Assembly (NCBI RefSeq): GCF_002858805.1
Contig: NZ_PJZI01000022.1
Coordinates: 1 to 64,000, forward strand
Direction of reading: 5' to 3'
DNA: 64,000 bases
Source: Chimaeribacter arupi
Lineage (GTDB): Bacteria > Pseudomonadota > Gammaproteobacteria > Enterobacterales > Enterobacteriaceae
Shown piece after piece: positions 10,230 to 21,375 of this stretch; within the stretch, counting starts at the first letter, position 1; each line of letters starts with the position of its first letter. The translations under genes were made by a program, and so were the position numbers. The notes under the pieces were generated by a model. That model did not search any database, was not told the DNA's origin, and saw only the letters and a list, made by a program, of their open reading frames with translations.

Positions 10230-11246
10230 TTATCGCTGCGGAAGATAACGCAGCGGGTTTACGGATTTCCCCTTGTAACGAATTTCAAAATGTAATCTTA
10301 CTGAACTGGTTCCGGTGCTACCCATGGTCGCGATTTTTTGACCCGCCTGCACTTCTTGTTGTTCCCGGACCAGCATTGTGTCGTTATGTGCATAGGCGCT
10401 CAGGTAATCATCATTGTGTTTAATGATGATCAGATTACCGTAACCGCGAAGCGCATTCCCTGCATACACTACACGCCCACTGGCGGTAGCAACGATGGAC
10501 TGGCCGCGCGAACCGGCGATATCGATCCCCTTATTGCCTCCCTCAGATGCTGAGAAGCTATCGATAATCTTACCGTCAGTAGGCCATCTCCAGCTGCTTA
10601 CCGGCGTGCCGGTATTCGCTGTACTGCTGACGGTGGTGCTCGGTGCGGTAACAGGTGCGGTCGTAGCAACTACCGCGCCCGATGAAGGCAACATCTTACC
10701 TACATTCTGTTTACCAGAACTAGCAGAATACGCGGTAGTTGGACGAGAATCAACCGTTGCGCTTTGGATCTGTGTGCTGGAAGGGGGTTTCGGTACCCCA
10801 TTACGGGTGGCGTCAGAGGCCACTAAAGCCCCGCCGGTACTGGCTCCGGACGATACGTTATTGATCTGGATCGTTTGCCCAACATTTAAGCTATAAGGGG
10901 CAGAAATGCTGTTGCGCGCCGCAAGATCACGGAAGTCATTGCCTGTTATCCAGGCGATATAAAACAGGGTGTCACCACGTTTTACCGTGTAGGTGCTGCC
11001 GGTGTAGCTGCCTTTGGGAATGGAATTATAGCTGCGATTATAAACAATCCGCCCGCCCGGCGCGGTCTGCCCGCCGCCTTGTGCTGACGGGGTATTCATC
11101 ATACCGCCCCGGCTGCCGCCACCGCCGCTGACGTCAGAGATAGGGGCGGAGGTGGTGGCGTTGTTGGAACAGCCGGCCAACCATAAACTCACTACTGTAC
11201 ATGCCGCAATACGACGCAATGTAATAACTGGGCTTCCCGTGCTCAT
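10230..11246 (-). CDS. nlpD: Murein hydrolase activator NlpD, lipoprotein
   Basis: Outer-membrane lipoprotein that activates the amidase AmiC at the septum. The 338 residues (from the second of two adjacent ATGs) compare with 379 in E. coli. A lipobox LAGC follows a short signal helix ([11 protein letters not shown]). A LysM domain lies near residues 85-130 ([14 protein letters not shown]), then a Ser/Thr/Pro linker, and a C-terminal M23/LytM domain at about 225-335 ([33 protein letters not shown]). As in the family, this domain looks degenerate and so non-catalytic. The linker is shorter than in E. coli and lacks its Gln/Pro repeats. It is upstream of rpoS and downstream of pcm. Confidence 0.96.
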   Translation of the reverse strand: MSTGSPVITLRRIAACTVVSLWLAGCSNNATTSAPISDVSGGGGSRGGMMNTPSAQGGGQTAPGGRIVYNRSYNSIPKGSYTGSTYTVKRGDTLFYIAWITGNDFRDLAARNSISAPYSLNVGQTIQINNVSSGASTGGALVASDATRNGVPKPPSSTQIQSATVDSRPTTAYSASSGKQNVGKMLPSSGAVVATTAPVTAPSTTVSSTANTGTPVSSWRWPTDGKIIDSFSASEGGNKGIDIAGSRGQSIVATASGRVVYAGNALRGYGNLIIIKHNDDYLSAYAHNDTMLVREQQEVQAGQKIATMGSTGTSSVRLHFEIRYKGKSVNPLRYLPQR

Positions 11247-11492
11247 CATTCCCCCATAACAGCAATATCAGTGAACTATCCAAAAAACCTTATCAATCCG
11301 CCGCAAAAAGGCAACTTTCCCGCCCTGCGCGAGGTAAGGTTCCCTTGCCCCTACGGATTGCAGGCAGCAAGAGAGAAAAACGCTGCCACGGATGCTATCA
11401 ACATCGCCGGTGCAGCACCATAGGAGAGTGACACGGAATTTACTCTTGCCGGCCGGGCAGAAACCCCGGCGGCATAAGGCGGCGGCAACGAA

Positions 11493-12119
11493 TCAGGCCA
11501 AATCCCCTTTCACCAGCGGCACAAAGCGCACCGCCTCAATGGTTTCGACCTTGAATTCGTTGTTTTTGCGTTGGATGCGTTGCAGAAGTTGGGCGTGCTC
11601 GCCAACCGGCAGCACCAGAATGCCGCCCTCATCGAGCTGTTCCAGCAGCGCCTGCGGCACTTCAGGCGGCGCGGCGGTCACAATGATGGCGTCAAACGGC
11701 GCACGGGCCGGCCAGCCGAGCCAGCCGTCGCCGTGGCGGGTCGAGATATTGTGCAAATCCAGTTGCTTAAACCGGCGTTTAGCCTGCCACTGCAATCCTT
11801 TGATGCGTTCCACCGAGCAGACATGGTCAACCAGATGCGCCAGAATCGCTGTCTGGTAGCCGGAGCCGGTGCCGATCTCCAGCACCCGTGAACCGGGTGA
11901 CAGCTGCAACAGCGCCGTCATCCGCGCGACCACATAAGGCTGTGAGATCGTCTGGCCGGAGCCAATCGGCAAAGCGGTGTTGTCATAGGCGCTGTGCTCA
12001 AACGCCTCATCCACGAAACGCTCCCGCGGCACTGCCTCGATGGCCTGCAGCAACCGCTCCTCCTGAATGCCCTGCTGGCGGAGCTGGTCCAGCAGGATTC
12101 GCATACGACTGTTCACCAT
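11493..12119 (-). CDS. pcm: Protein-L-isoaspartate O-methyltransferase
   Basis: Repairs isoaspartyl damage in ageing proteins using SAM. The start at 12119 gives 208 residues, the same as E. coli, and overlaps the surE stop by 7 nt, so translation is probably coupled. An upstream in-frame ATG exists inside surE but does not align. Motif I is [13 protein letters not shown], with later motifs [23 protein letters not shown] and [10 protein letters not shown]. It is part of the conserved truD-surE-pcm-nlpD-rpoS run. The roughly 245 bp down to nlpD shows no gene. Confidence 0.97.
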   Translation of the reverse strand: MVNSRMRILLDQLRQQGIQEERLLQAIEAVPRERFVDEAFEHSAYDNTALPIGSGQTISQPYVVARMTALLQLSPGSRVLEIGTGSGYQTAILAHLVDHVCSVERIKGLQWQAKRRFKQLDLHNISTRHGDGWLGWPARAPFDAIIVTAAPPEVPQALLEQLDEGGILVLPVGEHAQLLQRIQRKNNEFKVETIEAVRFVPLVKGDLA

Positions 12120-12874
12120 TCCCCGTTGACCTCGGCGTTGGTTAACCATCTCTCCACGACATCCTGTGCCGCGTAGGCCGTTAAATCGACCTGAAGCGGT
12201 GTGACGGAAACATATCCCTCTTCAAGTGCGGCAAAATCGGTGCCCGGCGCGTAATCAAATTTTGCGCCGGGCGGGCCGATCCACCATAAATCCTGCCCGC
12301 GTGGGTCCTGCTGGTGAATCACCTGGTCAGCCGGGTGGCGGCTGCCGCAACGGGTGACCTTGATGCCTTTGATGGCGGACAGCGGCAAATCCGGGACGTT
12401 GATGTTCAGGATCTTGCCGGTTCGCAGCGGTTCGCGCTGCAATGCCCGCAGGATCGCACAGGTTACCGCGGCCGCCGTGTCATAATGCCGGTGCCCGTCC
12501 AGTGACACCGCCAGCGCCGGATAACCAAGATGACGCCCTTCGGTGGCCGCGGCGACAGTCCCGGAGTAGATCACATCATCCCCCAGGTTCGCCCCGGCAT
12601 TAATCCCGGAGACCACGATATCCGGCCGCGGCCGCATCAGCTGGTTAACGCCCAGATAGACGCAATCGGTCGGCGTGCCCTGCTGTACGGCGATATCGCC
12701 GTTGGGCAGCGCCAGGGTGCGCAACGGGGCATCCAGCGTCAGTGCGTTCGACGCCCCGCTGCGGTTGCGGTCGGGTGCCACCACCTGCACCTCCGCAAAC
12801 TCCCTGAGCGCAGCGGCCAGGGTCTGAATCCCCGGCGCGCTGACGCCATCATCATTACTCAGTAAGATCCGCAT
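12113..12874 (-). CDS. surE: 5'/3'-nucleotidase SurE
   Basis: Broad nucleoside monophosphatase and exopolyphosphatase important in stationary phase. The start at 12874 gives 253 residues and [11 protein letters not shown], the metal-binding N-terminus with D8 and D9, the same length as E. coli. SGASN and [22 protein letters not shown] complete the active site. The gene starts inside the last codons of truD (20-nt overlap) and its stop overlaps the pcm start, so the three genes look translationally coupled. Confidence 0.97.
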   Translation of the reverse strand: MRILLSNDDGVSAPGIQTLAAALREFAEVQVVAPDRNRSGASNALTLDAPLRTLALPNGDIAVQQGTPTDCVYLGVNQLMRPRPDIVVSGINAGANLGDDVIYSGTVAAATEGRHLGYPALAVSLDGHRHYDTAAAVTCAILRALQREPLRTGKILNINVPDLPLSAIKGIKVTRCGSRHPADQVIHQQDPRGQDLWWIGPPGAKFDYAPGTDFAALEEGYVSVTPLQVDLTAYAAQDVVERWLTNAEVNGEW

Positions 12875-13901
12875 TATCGTTGCCCTGCCGCAGGATTTCA
12901 CGTACCACACTGGTGGCGAAGCTGCCGGCCGGCAGCCAGAAATTCAGTTCAAGCGTGACGTCATCCCACCAGTTCCACTGCATCTGTTGCGGGTAGAGCA
13001 ACAGCGCGCGCCGCGCCGGCTCAACCCGCTCACGCTTCACTAAGCCCAGCAGATCGCCCTGATCGGCCAGGCAGGCCAGCTCCAGCGCCTCTGCGGCGGC
13101 CTGGGTGCCGAGGTCACCGTCGCCCGGCAATGGGGCGGTGATTTGCAGTTCACCCGCGTCGAGGCGCGCCTGGAGCGTCTCCAGTTCGTCCTCTTTCGCG
13201 ACAAACCAGCTGCCGCGCCCGCTGAGTTGCAGGGCATCGCCCGCCAGCACAGTGCGGTGCAGCCCCTGCGCCAGACGCTCCGCGGCGATCAGGTTAAACA
13301 GGGCGCTGCGGCTGGCCGACAGGTAAAAACTGCGCTTGCTGCGCTCTTTCACGCGGATCTCATCACGCGCCCAGCGCGCCGCCTGCACCAGATTATTGCC
13401 GCCATGCCCAAAACGCTGCACGCCGAAGTAGTTCGGCACGCCCTGCTCAGCAATGCGTGCCAGCCGCTGCTCGACGTCTGCCCGGTCAGTGACCTGACGC
13501 AGAATCAGCGTAAAGGCGTTGCCCTTCAGCGCGCCGATGCGCAGCTTACGGCGCTGGCGGGCGCTGGCCAGCACCTCGCACCCTTCCAGCTGGAACGCCG
13601 CGAGATCGGGCGATTCTTTGCCGGGCAGATGCAGGCAGAACCACTGTTCGGTGACTGCATGGCGATCTTTCAGCCCGGCATAGCTCACGGCACGGGCCGG
13701 GATACCGGCAAAACGCGCCAGCGCATCGGCAACAAACTGGGTATTGCAGCCGTTTTTACGGATACGCACCAGCAGGTGTTCGCCTTCGCCATCCGGCTCA
13801 AAGCCCAGATCTTCGCGTACCTGGAAATCTTCCGGGTTGGCTTTCAGCAGGCCGCCGGAGCGCGGCTCGCCATGCAGCCAGGTCAGCGTAGTCATGTCCA
13901 T
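12855..13901 (-). CDS. truD: tRNA pseudouridine(13) synthase TruD
   Basis: Makes pseudouridine 13 in tRNA-Glu. It has 348 residues from ATG 13901, or 349 from the adjacent GTG at 13904. The motif [12 protein letters not shown] carries the catalytic aspartate (D80 in E. coli numbering). Other family blocks are [23 protein letters not shown] and [13 protein letters not shown]. It lies between ispF (4 nt upstream) and surE (20-nt overlap). Confidence 0.96.
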   Translation of the reverse strand: MDMTTLTWLHGEPRSGGLLKANPEDFQVREDLGFEPDGEGEHLLVRIRKNGCNTQFVADALARFAGIPARAVSYAGLKDRHAVTEQWFCLHLPGKESPDLAAFQLEGCEVLASARQRRKLRIGALKGNAFTLILRQVTDRADVEQRLARIAEQGVPNYFGVQRFGHGGNNLVQAARWARDEIRVKERSKRSFYLSASRSALFNLIAAERLAQGLHRTVLAGDALQLSGRGSWFVAKEDELETLQARLDAGELQITAPLPGDGDLGTQAAAEALELACLADQGDLLGLVKRERVEPARRALLLYPQQMQWNWWDDVTLELNFWLPAGSFATSVVREILRQGNDNADLTE

Positions 13902-13905
13902 CACA

Positions 13906-14382
13906 TCAGGCCTTAATCAGCAGGGCGACGGCGGCACAGGCAATGCCTTCGCCACGTCCGGTAAAACCGAGCTGCTCAGTGGTGGTCGCCTTCACGTTGA
14001 CGTCATCCATATGGCACTGCAAATCTTCGGCCAGATTGACCCGCATCTGCGGAATGTGCGGAGCCATTTTCGGCGCCTGCGCAATCAGGGTGATGTCGAG
14101 GTTACCGAGGCGGTAGCCTTTGGCCTGAATGCGGCGGTAAGCCTCACGCAACAGGGCGCGGCTGTCTGCGCCTTTGTACGCCGGGTCGGTATCCGGGAAG
14201 AGTTTGCCGATGTCGCCCAGCGCCGCAGCACCCAGCAGTGCATCGGTGGCCGCATGCAGCGCCACGTCACCGTCGGAGTGCGCCAGCAGCCCTTGCGGGT
14301 ACGGAATGCGCACGCCACCGATCACCAACGGACCTTCTCCACCAAATTTATGTACATCAAATCCGTGACCGATACGCATCAT
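13906..14382 (-). CDS. ispF: 2-C-methyl-D-erythritol 2,4-cyclodiphosphate synthase
   Basis: Fifth step of the MEP isoprenoid pathway, releasing CMP. The 158 residues match the family; the zinc ligands D8, H10 and H42 are in GHGFDVHKF and [25 protein letters not shown] and the C-terminal [18 protein letters not shown] are typical. Its ATG overlaps the ispD stop in an ATGA junction, so the two pathway enzymes are coupled. Confidence 0.98.
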   Translation of the reverse strand: MMRIGHGFDVHKFGGEGPLVIGGVRIPYPQGLLAHSDGDVALHAATDALLGAAALGDIGKLFPDTDPAYKGADSRALLREAYRRIQAKGYRLGNLDITLIAQAPKMAPHIPQMRVNLAEDLQCHMDDVNVKATTTEQLGFTGRGEGIACAAVALLIKA

Positions 14383-15095
14383 GCGCTCTCCTGTGTTGAA
14401 AAATGAGATAAATAAAATGCCGCCAGCGCCAAATCTTCCGGCTGCGTCACTTTGATATTGTCAGCGCGCCCGGTCACCAGTTGCGGATGGTAACCGCAAT
14501 ACTCCAGTGCCGACGCTTCGTCCGTGATGGTTGCCCCTTCGCGCAGCGCCCGGCTGAGGCACGCTTTCAGCAGCGCCAGCGGAAAGAGCTGCGGCGTCAG
14601 GGCATGCCACAGGTTCTGGCGGTCAACGGTGTGCGCCACCGCCGCCACGCCCGCCTCGGCCCGCTTCATGGTATCCCGCACCGGGGCGGCCAGAATGCCG
14701 CCGACCTTGCTGGTCGCGGTGATCGCCAGCAGGCGCGCCAGATCGTCCTGATGCAGGCAGGGGCGCGCGGCGTCATGCACCAGCACCCACTGCGCGTCAC
14801 CGGCGCATTCAAGGCCGGCCAGCACCGAGTCAGCACGCTCTGAACCGCCTGACACTACGTTAATCCGGCGGTCAGCGGCAATCGGCAATTGCCTGAAATG
14901 CGTGTCCTGTGGGCTGACGGCCACAATCACGCGGTTGATGCGCGGGTGGCGCAGCAACGCCGTGATGGCATGTTCAATCAGGGTCTGGTGGCCGATGGTG
15001 AGGTACTGCTTCGGGCATTGTGCCTGCATACGGCTGCCGATTCCGGCGGCCGGCACAACGGCAATGATCTCTGGAAGGGAACCTGCGTTGTTCAT
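14379..15095 (-). CDS. ispD: 2-C-methyl-D-erythritol 4-phosphate cytidylyltransferase
   Basis: Third step of the MEP pathway: CTP plus MEP gives CDP-ME. The 238 residues compare with 236 in E. coli. The nucleotidyltransferase loop is [20 protein letters not shown], with the P-loop-like GxGxRM and the catalytic Lys. [11 protein letters not shown] binds the substrate and metal. It follows ftsB by 4 nt and overlaps ispF, giving the conserved ftsB-ispD-ispF order. Confidence 0.98.
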   Translation of the reverse strand: MNNAGSLPEIIAVVPAAGIGSRMQAQCPKQYLTIGHQTLIEHAITALLRHPRINRVIVAVSPQDTHFRQLPIAADRRINVVSGGSERADSVLAGLECAGDAQWVLVHDAARPCLHQDDLARLLAITATSKVGGILAAPVRDTMKRAEAGVAAVAHTVDRQNLWHALTPQLFPLALLKACLSRALREGATITDEASALEYCGYHPQLVTGRADNIKVTQPEDLALAAFYLSHFSTQESA

Positions 15096-15099
15096 CTGA

Positions 15100-15420
15100 T
15101 TAGTGTGCGTTGTTTTGAGCAGACGCAGTGGTTGCGCTGCGTTTGGATTGGTCAGGCACCAGCCGGTAGAAGGTTTCGCCCGGTTTAATCATCCCGAGTT
15201 CGTTGCGCGCGCGCTCCTCGATCGCTTCCTGACCGCCATTCAAATCATCTATTTCAGCAAAAAGCTGATCGTTCCGTGATTTCAGCTTGGCGTTGTTGGC
15301 CTTCTGGACCGCAACGTCATCATCCACCCGGATATAATCGTGAATACCATTCTTGCCCAGCCACAGCGAATACTGGAGCCAGCCAAGTAAAACCAATAAC
15401 AGCAGCGTTAATTTACCCAT
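15100..15420 (-). CDS. ftsB: Cell division protein FtsB
   Basis: Bitopic inner-membrane protein of the FtsQLB complex that signals to FtsWI. The start at 15420 gives 106 residues (103 in E. coli); upstream in-frame codons do not align. [20 protein letters not shown] forms the single transmembrane helix. It is followed by a periplasmic coiled coil (about residues 30-70) and the [17 protein letters not shown] segment that contacts FtsQ. It starts the ispD-ispF run. Confidence 0.96.
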   Translation of the reverse strand: MGKLTLLLLVLLGWLQYSLWLGKNGIHDYIRVDDDVAVQKANNAKLKSRNDQLFAEIDDLNGGQEAIEERARNELGMIKPGETFYRLVPDQSKRSATTASAQNNAH

Positions 15421-15587
15421 GCCCGCCCCCTGAAAAACCCGGCAATCATCCCATAACTTTACGTCCGACTCCACATGCGCAATGCATTGGCCGGGCGATT
15501 AGGCAACGAAGTATACCGGGATAACAGGCTCCCCCGGCGGCAGGCCGGCAGAAAAAAGGGGAAAACAGGGCAGAAAGGCGGCCGGGC

Positions 15588-15950
15588 TTACCAGCCGGTC
15601 AGAAAGGAGAACACCATCCAGAACAGGCAGACAACCATTGCGCCGCTGATCAGCAGCGTCAGCAGCACATGGCCGCGCAGCAACATACTGACGGCGATGC
15701 CGACCAGTACTGACACCGGCATCAGCGTCAGGAAAAAGGGCCAGGTATAAATCAGGAAAAACAGCGTGTTTGCGCCATACACCACAAAGGGAATGGCAAA
15801 CGCCAGCCAATAGAAGATAAACCCCGAGCAGCCGCCCAGAAAAGAGTAAGACGGCTCCTCACCCTCACGCCGGTCAGCCGCCGGACGCAGGGGCCGCGAC
15901 GGCTCAGTGGCCGGGCGGCCGGCAGTGGAATAGGGGCTGATATTCTGCAT
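15588..15950 (-). CDS. ygbE: DUF3561 inner-membrane protein (YgbE family)
   Basis: A 120-residue protein with a polar, proline-rich N-terminus and three to four hydrophobic segments (GFIFYWLAFAIPFVVYG, FFLIYTWPFFLTLMPVSVLV, VLLTLLISGAMVVCLFWMVF). It matches the YgbE family in sequence and in place, between cysC and ftsB. The function is unknown. It may be cotranscribed with cysGDNC, 60 nt upstream. The N-terminus is longer than in E. coli (107 residues). Confidence 0.85.
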   Translation of the reverse strand: MQNISPYSTAGRPATEPSRPLRPAADRREGEEPSYSFLGGCSGFIFYWLAFAIPFVVYGANTLFFLIYTWPFFLTLMPVSVLVGIAVSMLLRGHVLLTLLISGAMVVCLFWMVFSFLTGW

Positions 15951-16010
15951 ACGGTGATCCCTGTGGTCTCAGTGCGGCAGCACGTTTTTACACGCGTTTC
16001 CGCAGCCGGT

Positions 16011-16613
16011 TCAGGGTTCGATAATAACGCGGCGACGCAGAACGTCTAACATTTGCTCGACCAAATTTGTTACTAATTGTTCACCTTTCAAGTGGATATC
16101 CGGAGCCTCAGGGGCTTCGTAAACCGAGTCAATGCCGGTGAAGTTTTTCAGCTCCCCTGCCCGCGCTTTTTTGTATAACCCTTTGGGATCACGGGCTTCG
16201 CACAATTCCAATGGCGTGTCGACAAACACCTCGATAAAGCGGTCGCCGAGCAGATCACGCACCATCTGCCGTTCGGCCCGGTGCGGTGAAATAAAGGCGG
16301 TGAGCACCACCAGCCCGGCGTCCACCATCAGTTTGGCGACTTCGCCGACCCGGCGGATATTTTCGCGCCGGTCATCGTCGGAAAAGCCCAGATCGCGGCA
16401 CAGCCCGTGGCGGACATTGTCGCCGTCCAGCAGATAGGTGCTGACCCCGTGGGCGTGCAGCGCCTGCTCCAGCGCCCCGGCCACCGTGGACTTGCCGGAG
16501 CCGGACAGCCCGGTAAACCACAGCACCGCGCCCTGGTGGCGGTGCAGCGCCTCGCGGTCCGCACGCGCAATGGCGTGCGGGTGCCAGACGATGTTTTCAT
16601 CGCGTTCAGACAC
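16011..16613 (-). CDS. cysC: Adenylyl-sulfate kinase
   Basis: Phosphorylates APS to PAPS in sulfate assimilation. The 200 residues are the family length. The P-loop is [12 protein letters not shown], followed by [26 protein letters not shown], which binds APS, and the lid region [22 protein letters not shown]. It starts 2 nt after the cysN stop, at the end of the cysG-D-N-C operon. Confidence 0.98.
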   Translation of the reverse strand: MSERDENIVWHPHAIARADREALHRHQGAVLWFTGLSGSGKSTVAGALEQALHAHGVSTYLLDGDNVRHGLCRDLGFSDDDRRENIRRVGEVAKLMVDAGLVVLTAFISPHRAERQMVRDLLGDRFIEVFVDTPLELCEARDPKGLYKKARAGELKNFTGIDSVYEAPEAPDIHLKGEQLVTNLVEQMLDVLRRRVIIEP

Positions 16614-16615
16614 GT

Positions 16616-18043
16616 TTATTTACCACCCAGCAAATCACGCGCACCCCAGTGCGGGAAGTGGCGGCGCACCAGCGCGTTCAACTCCAGCTCGAACGCGCTG
16701 AAGGCGCCCGGCTCTTCAAACACGGTGTCCAGCGCTTCGCGCACCATGCCTGCGCCCACGGTGACGTTGGTCAGGCGATCGATAAAGATCATGCCGCCGG
16801 TCACCGCGTTGGCCTGGTAGTTGTCCAGCATCAGCGGCTCATCAAAGGTCAGCTCCACCAGCCCGATGCCGTTCAGCGGCAGGTTTTCCACCACGCGCTG
16901 GGTCAGGGAGTTAATCTCCACCTGATACTGGATGTTCTCCACCCGCGCACGGGATTTCTTCCCGGCAATTTTGATGTCGTAACTCTGCCCCGGCACCAGC
17001 GGCTGCTCGGCCATCCACACCACGTCCACCAGCGCATGGTGCACCGGCTTCAGGCTATCGGCCGCATCCACCAGCAGGTCACCACGGCTGATGTCGATCT
17101 CATCTTTCAGCACCAGCGTGATCGCCTCACCGGCCCAGGCTTCCTGCAAATCACCGTCAAAGGTGACAATGCGCGCCACCGTGGACTCGACGCCGGACGG
17201 CAGCACTTTCACCCGTTGGCCGACGCGCACCACACCGGCCGCCAGCGTGCCGGCGTAACCGCGGAAGTCGAGGTTCGGGCGGTTGACATACTGCACCGGG
17301 AAACGCAGCGGCTGTTGCTCACTGATGTTGATGACGTTGACGGTCTCCAGCATCTCCAGCAGCGTCGGGCCGGTGTACCAGCCCATTTTGCTGCTCTGGG
17401 TTGCGACGTTGTCCCCTTCCAGGGCGGACATCGGCACAAATTTGATGTCGAGATCGGCCGGCAGTTGCTGGGCGAAATCGAGGTAATCCTGCTTGAACTG
17501 CTCGTAGACGGTTTCGCTGTAGTCCACCAGGTCCATTTTGTTCACCGCCACCACCAGGTGACGGATGCCCAGCAGCGTGGCGATAAAGCTGTGGCGGCGG
17601 GTCTGGTCCAGCACCCCTTTACGGGCGTCGATCAGCAAAATCGCCAGGTCACAGGTCGAGGCACCGGTCGCCATGTTGCGGGTGTACTGCTCATGCCCCG
17701 GCGTGTCGGCGATGATAAATTTGCGCTTCTCAGTGGAGAAGTAGCGGTAAGCCACATCAATGGTGATGCCCTGCTCGCGCTCCGCCTGGAGGCCGTCCAC
17801 CAGCAGCGCCAGATCGAGTTTCTCGCCCTGGGTGCCGTGGCGTTTGCTGTCGTTGTGCAGCGAAGAGAGCTGGTCTTCATAGATCTGGCGGGTGTCATGC
17901 AGCAGGCGGCCAATCAGCGTGGATTTGCCGTCATCGACACTGCCGCAGGTCAGGAAACGCAGCAGGCTTTTGTGCTGCTGGCTCTTCAGGTAGCCTTCGA
18001 CGCCACCCTGTTCGGCGATCTGTTGTGCAATTGCATTATTCAT
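16616..18043 (-). CDS. cysN: Sulfate adenylyltransferase GTPase subunit CysN
   Basis: The GTPase half of ATP sulfurylase; GTP hydrolysis drives APS synthesis by CysD. The 475 residues match E. coli. It has EF-Tu-like G motifs: [15 protein letters not shown] (G1), [12 protein letters not shown] (G3) and VNKMDLVD (G4), then beta-barrel domains II and III. It lies 11 nt after cysD and 2 nt before cysC. Confidence 0.98.
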   Translation of the reverse strand: MNNAIAQQIAEQGGVEGYLKSQQHKSLLRFLTCGSVDDGKSTLIGRLLHDTRQIYEDQLSSLHNDSKRHGTQGEKLDLALLVDGLQAEREQGITIDVAYRYFSTEKRKFIIADTPGHEQYTRNMATGASTCDLAILLIDARKGVLDQTRRHSFIATLLGIRHLVVAVNKMDLVDYSETVYEQFKQDYLDFAQQLPADLDIKFVPMSALEGDNVATQSSKMGWYTGPTLLEMLETVNVINISEQQPLRFPVQYVNRPNLDFRGYAGTLAAGVVRVGQRVKVLPSGVESTVARIVTFDGDLQEAWAGEAITLVLKDEIDISRGDLLVDAADSLKPVHHALVDVVWMAEQPLVPGQSYDIKIAGKKSRARVENIQYQVEINSLTQRVVENLPLNGIGLVELTFDEPLMLDNYQANAVTGGMIFIDRLTNVTVGAGMVREALDTVFEEPGAFSAFELELNALVRRHFPHWGARDLLGGK

Positions 18044-18054
18044 CTGGCGGCTCC

Positions 18055-18963
18055 TTAGAAATATCCCTGACGCTTTTTCAATTCCATCGACCCGGCCTGA
18101 TCGCGGTCGATGGCGCGCCCCTGGCGCTCACTGGTGGTGGAGACCAGCATCTCCTCGATGATCTCCGGCAGCGTTTGCGCCCCGGATTCCACCGCGCCGG
18201 TCAGCGGCCAGCAGCCGAGGGTACGGAAGCGCACCATCTTCTGCTCAATCACTTCGCCCGGTTGCAGGTCGATACGGTCATCGTCCACCATCAGCAACAT
18301 GCCGTCGCGCTCAAGCACCGGGCGCGGCGCGGCCAGGTAGAGCGGCACAATCTCAATATTTTCAAGGTAGATATATTGCCAGATGTCCAGCTCCGTCCAG
18401 TTCGACAGCGGGAAGACGCGGATGCTCTCCCCTTTGTTGATCTGGCCGTTGTAGTTATGCCACAGCTCCGGGCGCTGGTTTTTCGGGTCCCAGCGGTGGA
18501 AGCGGTCACGGAAGGAGTAGATACGCTCCTTGGCGCGCGATTTTTCCTCATCACGGCGGGCGCCGCCGAACGCGGCATCAAAGCCGTATTTGTTCAGCGC
18601 CTGCTTCAGCCCTTCGGTTTTCATGATGTCGGTGTGTTTGGCGCTGCCGTGGACGAACGGGTTAATGCCCATCGCCACCCCTTCCGGGTTTTTGTGCACC
18701 AGCAGCTCGCAGCCATAATTTTTGGCGGTGCGGTCGCGGAAGTCGTACATTTCGCGGAATTTCCAGCCGGTGTCCACATGCAGCAGCGGGAACGGCAGCG
18801 TGCCGGGGTAGAAGGCTTTGCGCGCCAGGTGCAGCATCACCGACGAGTCTTTCCCGATGGAGTAGAGCATCACCGGGTTACCGAATTCAGCGGCGACCTC
18901 ACGGATGATATGGATGCTCTCCGCCTCCAGTTGCCGCAAATGTGTGAGTCGTTTTTCGTCCAT
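18055..18963 (-). CDS. cysD: Sulfate adenylyltransferase subunit CysD
   Basis: The catalytic half of ATP sulfurylase, a PP-loop adenylyltransferase. The 302 residues equal E. coli. The PP-motif is [15 protein letters not shown], with the substrate region [18 protein letters not shown] and the C-terminal [12 protein letters not shown]. It is the second gene of the cysG-D-N-C operon, 9 nt after cysG. Confidence 0.98.
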   Translation of the reverse strand: MDEKRLTHLRQLEAESIHIIREVAAEFGNPVMLYSIGKDSSVMLHLARKAFYPGTLPFPLLHVDTGWKFREMYDFRDRTAKNYGCELLVHKNPEGVAMGINPFVHGSAKHTDIMKTEGLKQALNKYGFDAAFGGARRDEEKSRAKERIYSFRDRFHRWDPKNQRPELWHNYNGQINKGESIRVFPLSNWTELDIWQYIYLENIEIVPLYLAAPRPVLERDGMLLMVDDDRIDLQPGEVIEQKMVRFRTLGCWPLTGAVESGAQTLPEIIEEMLVSTTSERQGRAIDRDQAGSMELKKRQGYF

Positions 18964-18972
18964 AACAGATCC

Positions 18973-20391
18973 TTAAGCCAAATTCACGACGGACGGGCGT
19001 TGGAAGCCGTCTGCCTGCGGTTGATGCCCAAACCAGGCGAGTTGCGAATGGAGTGAAACCACTTCGCCAATCACCAGCAGCGCCGGTGTCGGTGCCTGTT
19101 GAGCCAGAATATCGAGTTGCGCCAGGGTGCCGGTCAGCACCTGCTGGTCGGCACGGGTGCCGCGGCCAATCACCGCTGCCGGGGTGTCGGCGGCGCGGCC
19201 GTGGGCGATCAGCTGTGCGCTGATTTCCGCCGCTTTGACGGTGCCCATATAAATCGCCAGCGTCTGGCGGCTGCGGGCCAGCGTCGCCCAGTCAAAGGCG
19301 TCGCCGTCCGGGCGGCAGTGGCCGGTAATAAACAGTACGCTCTGCGCATGGTCACGGTGGGTCAGCGGGATACCGGCATAGGCGGTGGCCCCGGCGGCAG
19401 CCGTGACGCCCGGCACCACCTGGAACGGAATACCGGCTGCTTTCGCCGCCTGTAACTCCTCACCGCCGCGCCCGAAGATAAACGGGTCGCCGCCTTTGAG
19501 CCGCACCACCCGTTTGCCCTTCAGCGCCAGCTCCACCAGCAGGCGGTTCGTCTCTTCCTGCGCCACGGAATGCGCCCCGGCACGTTTGCCGACGCAGATG
19601 CGATCGGCGTCGCGGCGCACCAGATCGAGAATTTCATCGCTGACCAGGTGGTCATACAGCACCACGTCAGCCTGTTGCATCACCTGCAGGCCGCGCAGCG
19701 TCAGCAGCCCGGCATCGCCCGGCCCCGCGCCCACCAGCGTCACCTGCCCGCCCTCTTTCTGGTGCTGGGTCAGGGTGTCGTGCAGCGCCTGCTCCGCCTG
19801 TTCCGGCTGGCCGCTCTCCACCAGCGCGGCAAAGCGCCCGCTGAAGGCTTTTTCCCAGAAGCGGCGGCGTTCCGTCATTGAGCGCAGCTGGTCTTTCACC
19901 CGGCCGCGCCAGTTGCCGGCGATCTCCGCCATGGTGCCGAGGCTGGCAGGCAGCAAGGCTTCCAGTTTCTCACGCAGCAGGCGCGCCAGCACCGGGGCTT
20001 TGCCGCTGGAAGAGATCGCCACCACCAGCGGCGAGCGGTCAACAATCGACGGAAAGATAAAGGAGCACTTCGGCTGGTCATCCACCACGTTCGCCAGCAC
20101 CCGGCGGCGATCGGCTTCGTCGAACACCGTGGCATTCAGCACGTTGTCATCGGTCGCGGCGATCACCAGAAACACGTTATCAAGCTGGGCAGGCTCAAAG
20201 GCCTCTGCCAGCCAGGTTACCTGGTGTTGTTCATAGCGATGCTGGAGTTCGGGGTGAAGTGCCTGTGCCACTATCTGCACGTCTGCACCGGCGCGCAGCA
20301 GCAAATCGATTTTGCGCGAGGCGACTTCACCGCCACCCACGACCAGGACCGGACGCTGTTTCAGGTCGGCAAAAAGGGGGAGATAGTCCAC
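18973..20391 (-). CDS. cysG: Siroheme synthase CysG
   Basis: Trifunctional enzyme that converts uroporphyrinogen III to siroheme, the cofactor of sulfite reductase CysI. The 472 residues comprise an N-terminal precorrin-2 dehydrogenase/ferrochelatase ([16 protein letters not shown] Rossmann loop, about 1-215) and a C-terminal SAM-dependent methyltransferase ([54 protein letters not shown]). In E. coli cysG sits with nirBDC; here it leads cysDNC, which couples cofactor supply to sulfate activation. A second cysG elsewhere in the genome is possible. Confidence 0.97.
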   Translation of the reverse strand: MDYLPLFADLKQRPVLVVGGGEVASRKIDLLLRAGADVQIVAQALHPELQHRYEQHQVTWLAEAFEPAQLDNVFLVIAATDDNVLNATVFDEADRRRVLANVVDDQPKCSFIFPSIVDRSPLVVAISSSGKAPVLARLLREKLEALLPASLGTMAEIAGNWRGRVKDQLRSMTERRRFWEKAFSGRFAALVESGQPEQAEQALHDTLTQHQKEGGQVTLVGAGPGDAGLLTLRGLQVMQQADVVLYDHLVSDEILDLVRRDADRICVGKRAGAHSVAQEETNRLLVELALKGKRVVRLKGGDPFIFGRGGEELQAAKAAGIPFQVVPGVTAAAGATAYAGIPLTHRDHAQSVLFITGHCRPDGDAFDWATLARSRQTLAIYMGTVKAAEISAQLIAHGRAADTPAAVIGRGTRADQQVLTGTLAQLDILAQQAPTPALLVIGEVVSLHSQLAWFGHQPQADGFQRPSVVNLA

Positions 20392-20426
20392 AACAGCCTT
20401 TACTTAGCTAAAAAATTGATAACGTG

Positions 20427-20491
20427 ACTATACGGCGTGCCCTTCCGCCTTATGAAATGACGAAATGGAATGATTAGTTCCTTTATGGAAT
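20427..20491 (-). promoter_or_regulatory. Candidate promoter of cysGDNC, possibly CysB-activated
   Basis: On the minus strand a -10-like TATAGT lies at 20427-20432, 36 nt before cysG, with no good -35. Upstream are three similar elements: ATTCCAT at 20485-20491 and 20465-20471, exactly 20 bp apart, and ATTTCAT at 20452-20458. A weak -35 with AT-rich repeated half-sites upstream fits the CysB-activated cys promoters. The activator assignment is inference. Confidence 0.4.
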
Positions 20492-20549
20492 ATAGGGAAA
20501 CCCCGCGAGGCGGGAAATGCCGTGGCGGCCGGGGCAATAACACGGCAAT

Positions 20550-20586
20550 AAAAAAGCGCGGCATCATCACAACGCCGCGCTTTTTT
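20550..20586 (-). terminator. Intrinsic terminator of cysJIH
   Basis: A perfect 7-bp stem GCGCGGC / GCCGCGC (20556-20562 with 20574-20580) is extended by A/T pairs and flanked by A6 and T6. On the minus strand it directly follows the cysH stop. The symmetric tails would also allow plus-strand termination. Confidence 0.9.
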
Positions 20587-20599
20587 CACATCAGGGGGA

Positions 20600-21331
20600 T
20601 CACTCGTGCAGGCCGCACTCGCGTTTCAGGCCGAAGAAACGGGTCTCTTCCTCTTTCATGCCCGGCTCCCACTTTTTGGTGGTATGGGTATCGCCCACCG
20701 AAAGGTAGCCCTGATCCCACAGCGGGTGGTAGCTCAGGCCATGCTGTTTCAGGTACTGGTGCACCTGCCGGTTATCCCAGTCGATGATCGGCAGCACCTT
20801 GAACACCCCGCGCTGTACCGCCAGCACCGGCAGGTGCGCGCGGCTGCCGGACTGCTCACGGCGCAACCCGGCGAACCAGGTGCCAGCGCCCAGCGTTTCC
20901 ATCGCCCGGTTCATCGGCTCGACTTTATTAATCTGGTTATAGCGCTCAATCCCTTCCACGCCCTGCTCCCAGAGTTTGCCGTAGCGCGCCTCCTGCCAGG
21001 CAGGCGAGTGCTCAGCCCGGTAGACTTTCAGGTTCAGGCCGAGTTGCTCCGTGAGCGCGTCGATGAACTGGTACGTCTCCGGGAACAGGTAGCCGGTATC
21101 AGTCAGGATAACCGGAATATCCGGGCGCTGGCGCGTCACCAGATGCAAACAGACCGCCGCCTGAATACCGAAGCTGGAGGAGAGCACAAACTCCCCCGGC
21201 AGGTGCTCCAGCGCCCAGGCCACGCGCTGTTCGGCGCTCAGTGCCTCCAGCGCGGCGTTGGTTTCTGCCAATGCCAGTGCCTGGCCGGATTTCGGCAAGG
21301 CGTTCAGTTCTGCCAGATTAAAGTGGGACAT
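20600..21331 (-). CDS. cysH: Phosphoadenylyl-sulfate reductase (thioredoxin)
   Basis: Reduces PAPS to sulfite using thioredoxin. The 243 residues match E. coli (244). The PP-loop region is [17 protein letters not shown], and the catalytic cysteine is in the C-terminal ECGLHE. The CC-CC iron-sulfur motif of APS reductases is absent, so PAPS is the expected substrate. It is the last gene of cysJ-cysI-cysH, 44 nt after cysI. Confidence 0.97.
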   Translation of the reverse strand: MSHFNLAELNALPKSGQALALAETNAALEALSAEQRVAWALEHLPGEFVLSSSFGIQAAVCLHLVTRQRPDIPVILTDTGYLFPETYQFIDALTEQLGLNLKVYRAEHSPAWQEARYGKLWEQGVEGIERYNQINKVEPMNRAMETLGAGTWFAGLRREQSGSRAHLPVLAVQRGVFKVLPIIDWDNRQVHQYLKQHGLSYHPLWDQGYLSVGDTHTTKKWEPGMKEEETRFFGLKRECGLHE

Positions 21332-21375
21332 CAGTGCTCCTCAGCATAAATAGGCATGGTTGGGGGAGCGCAGGC

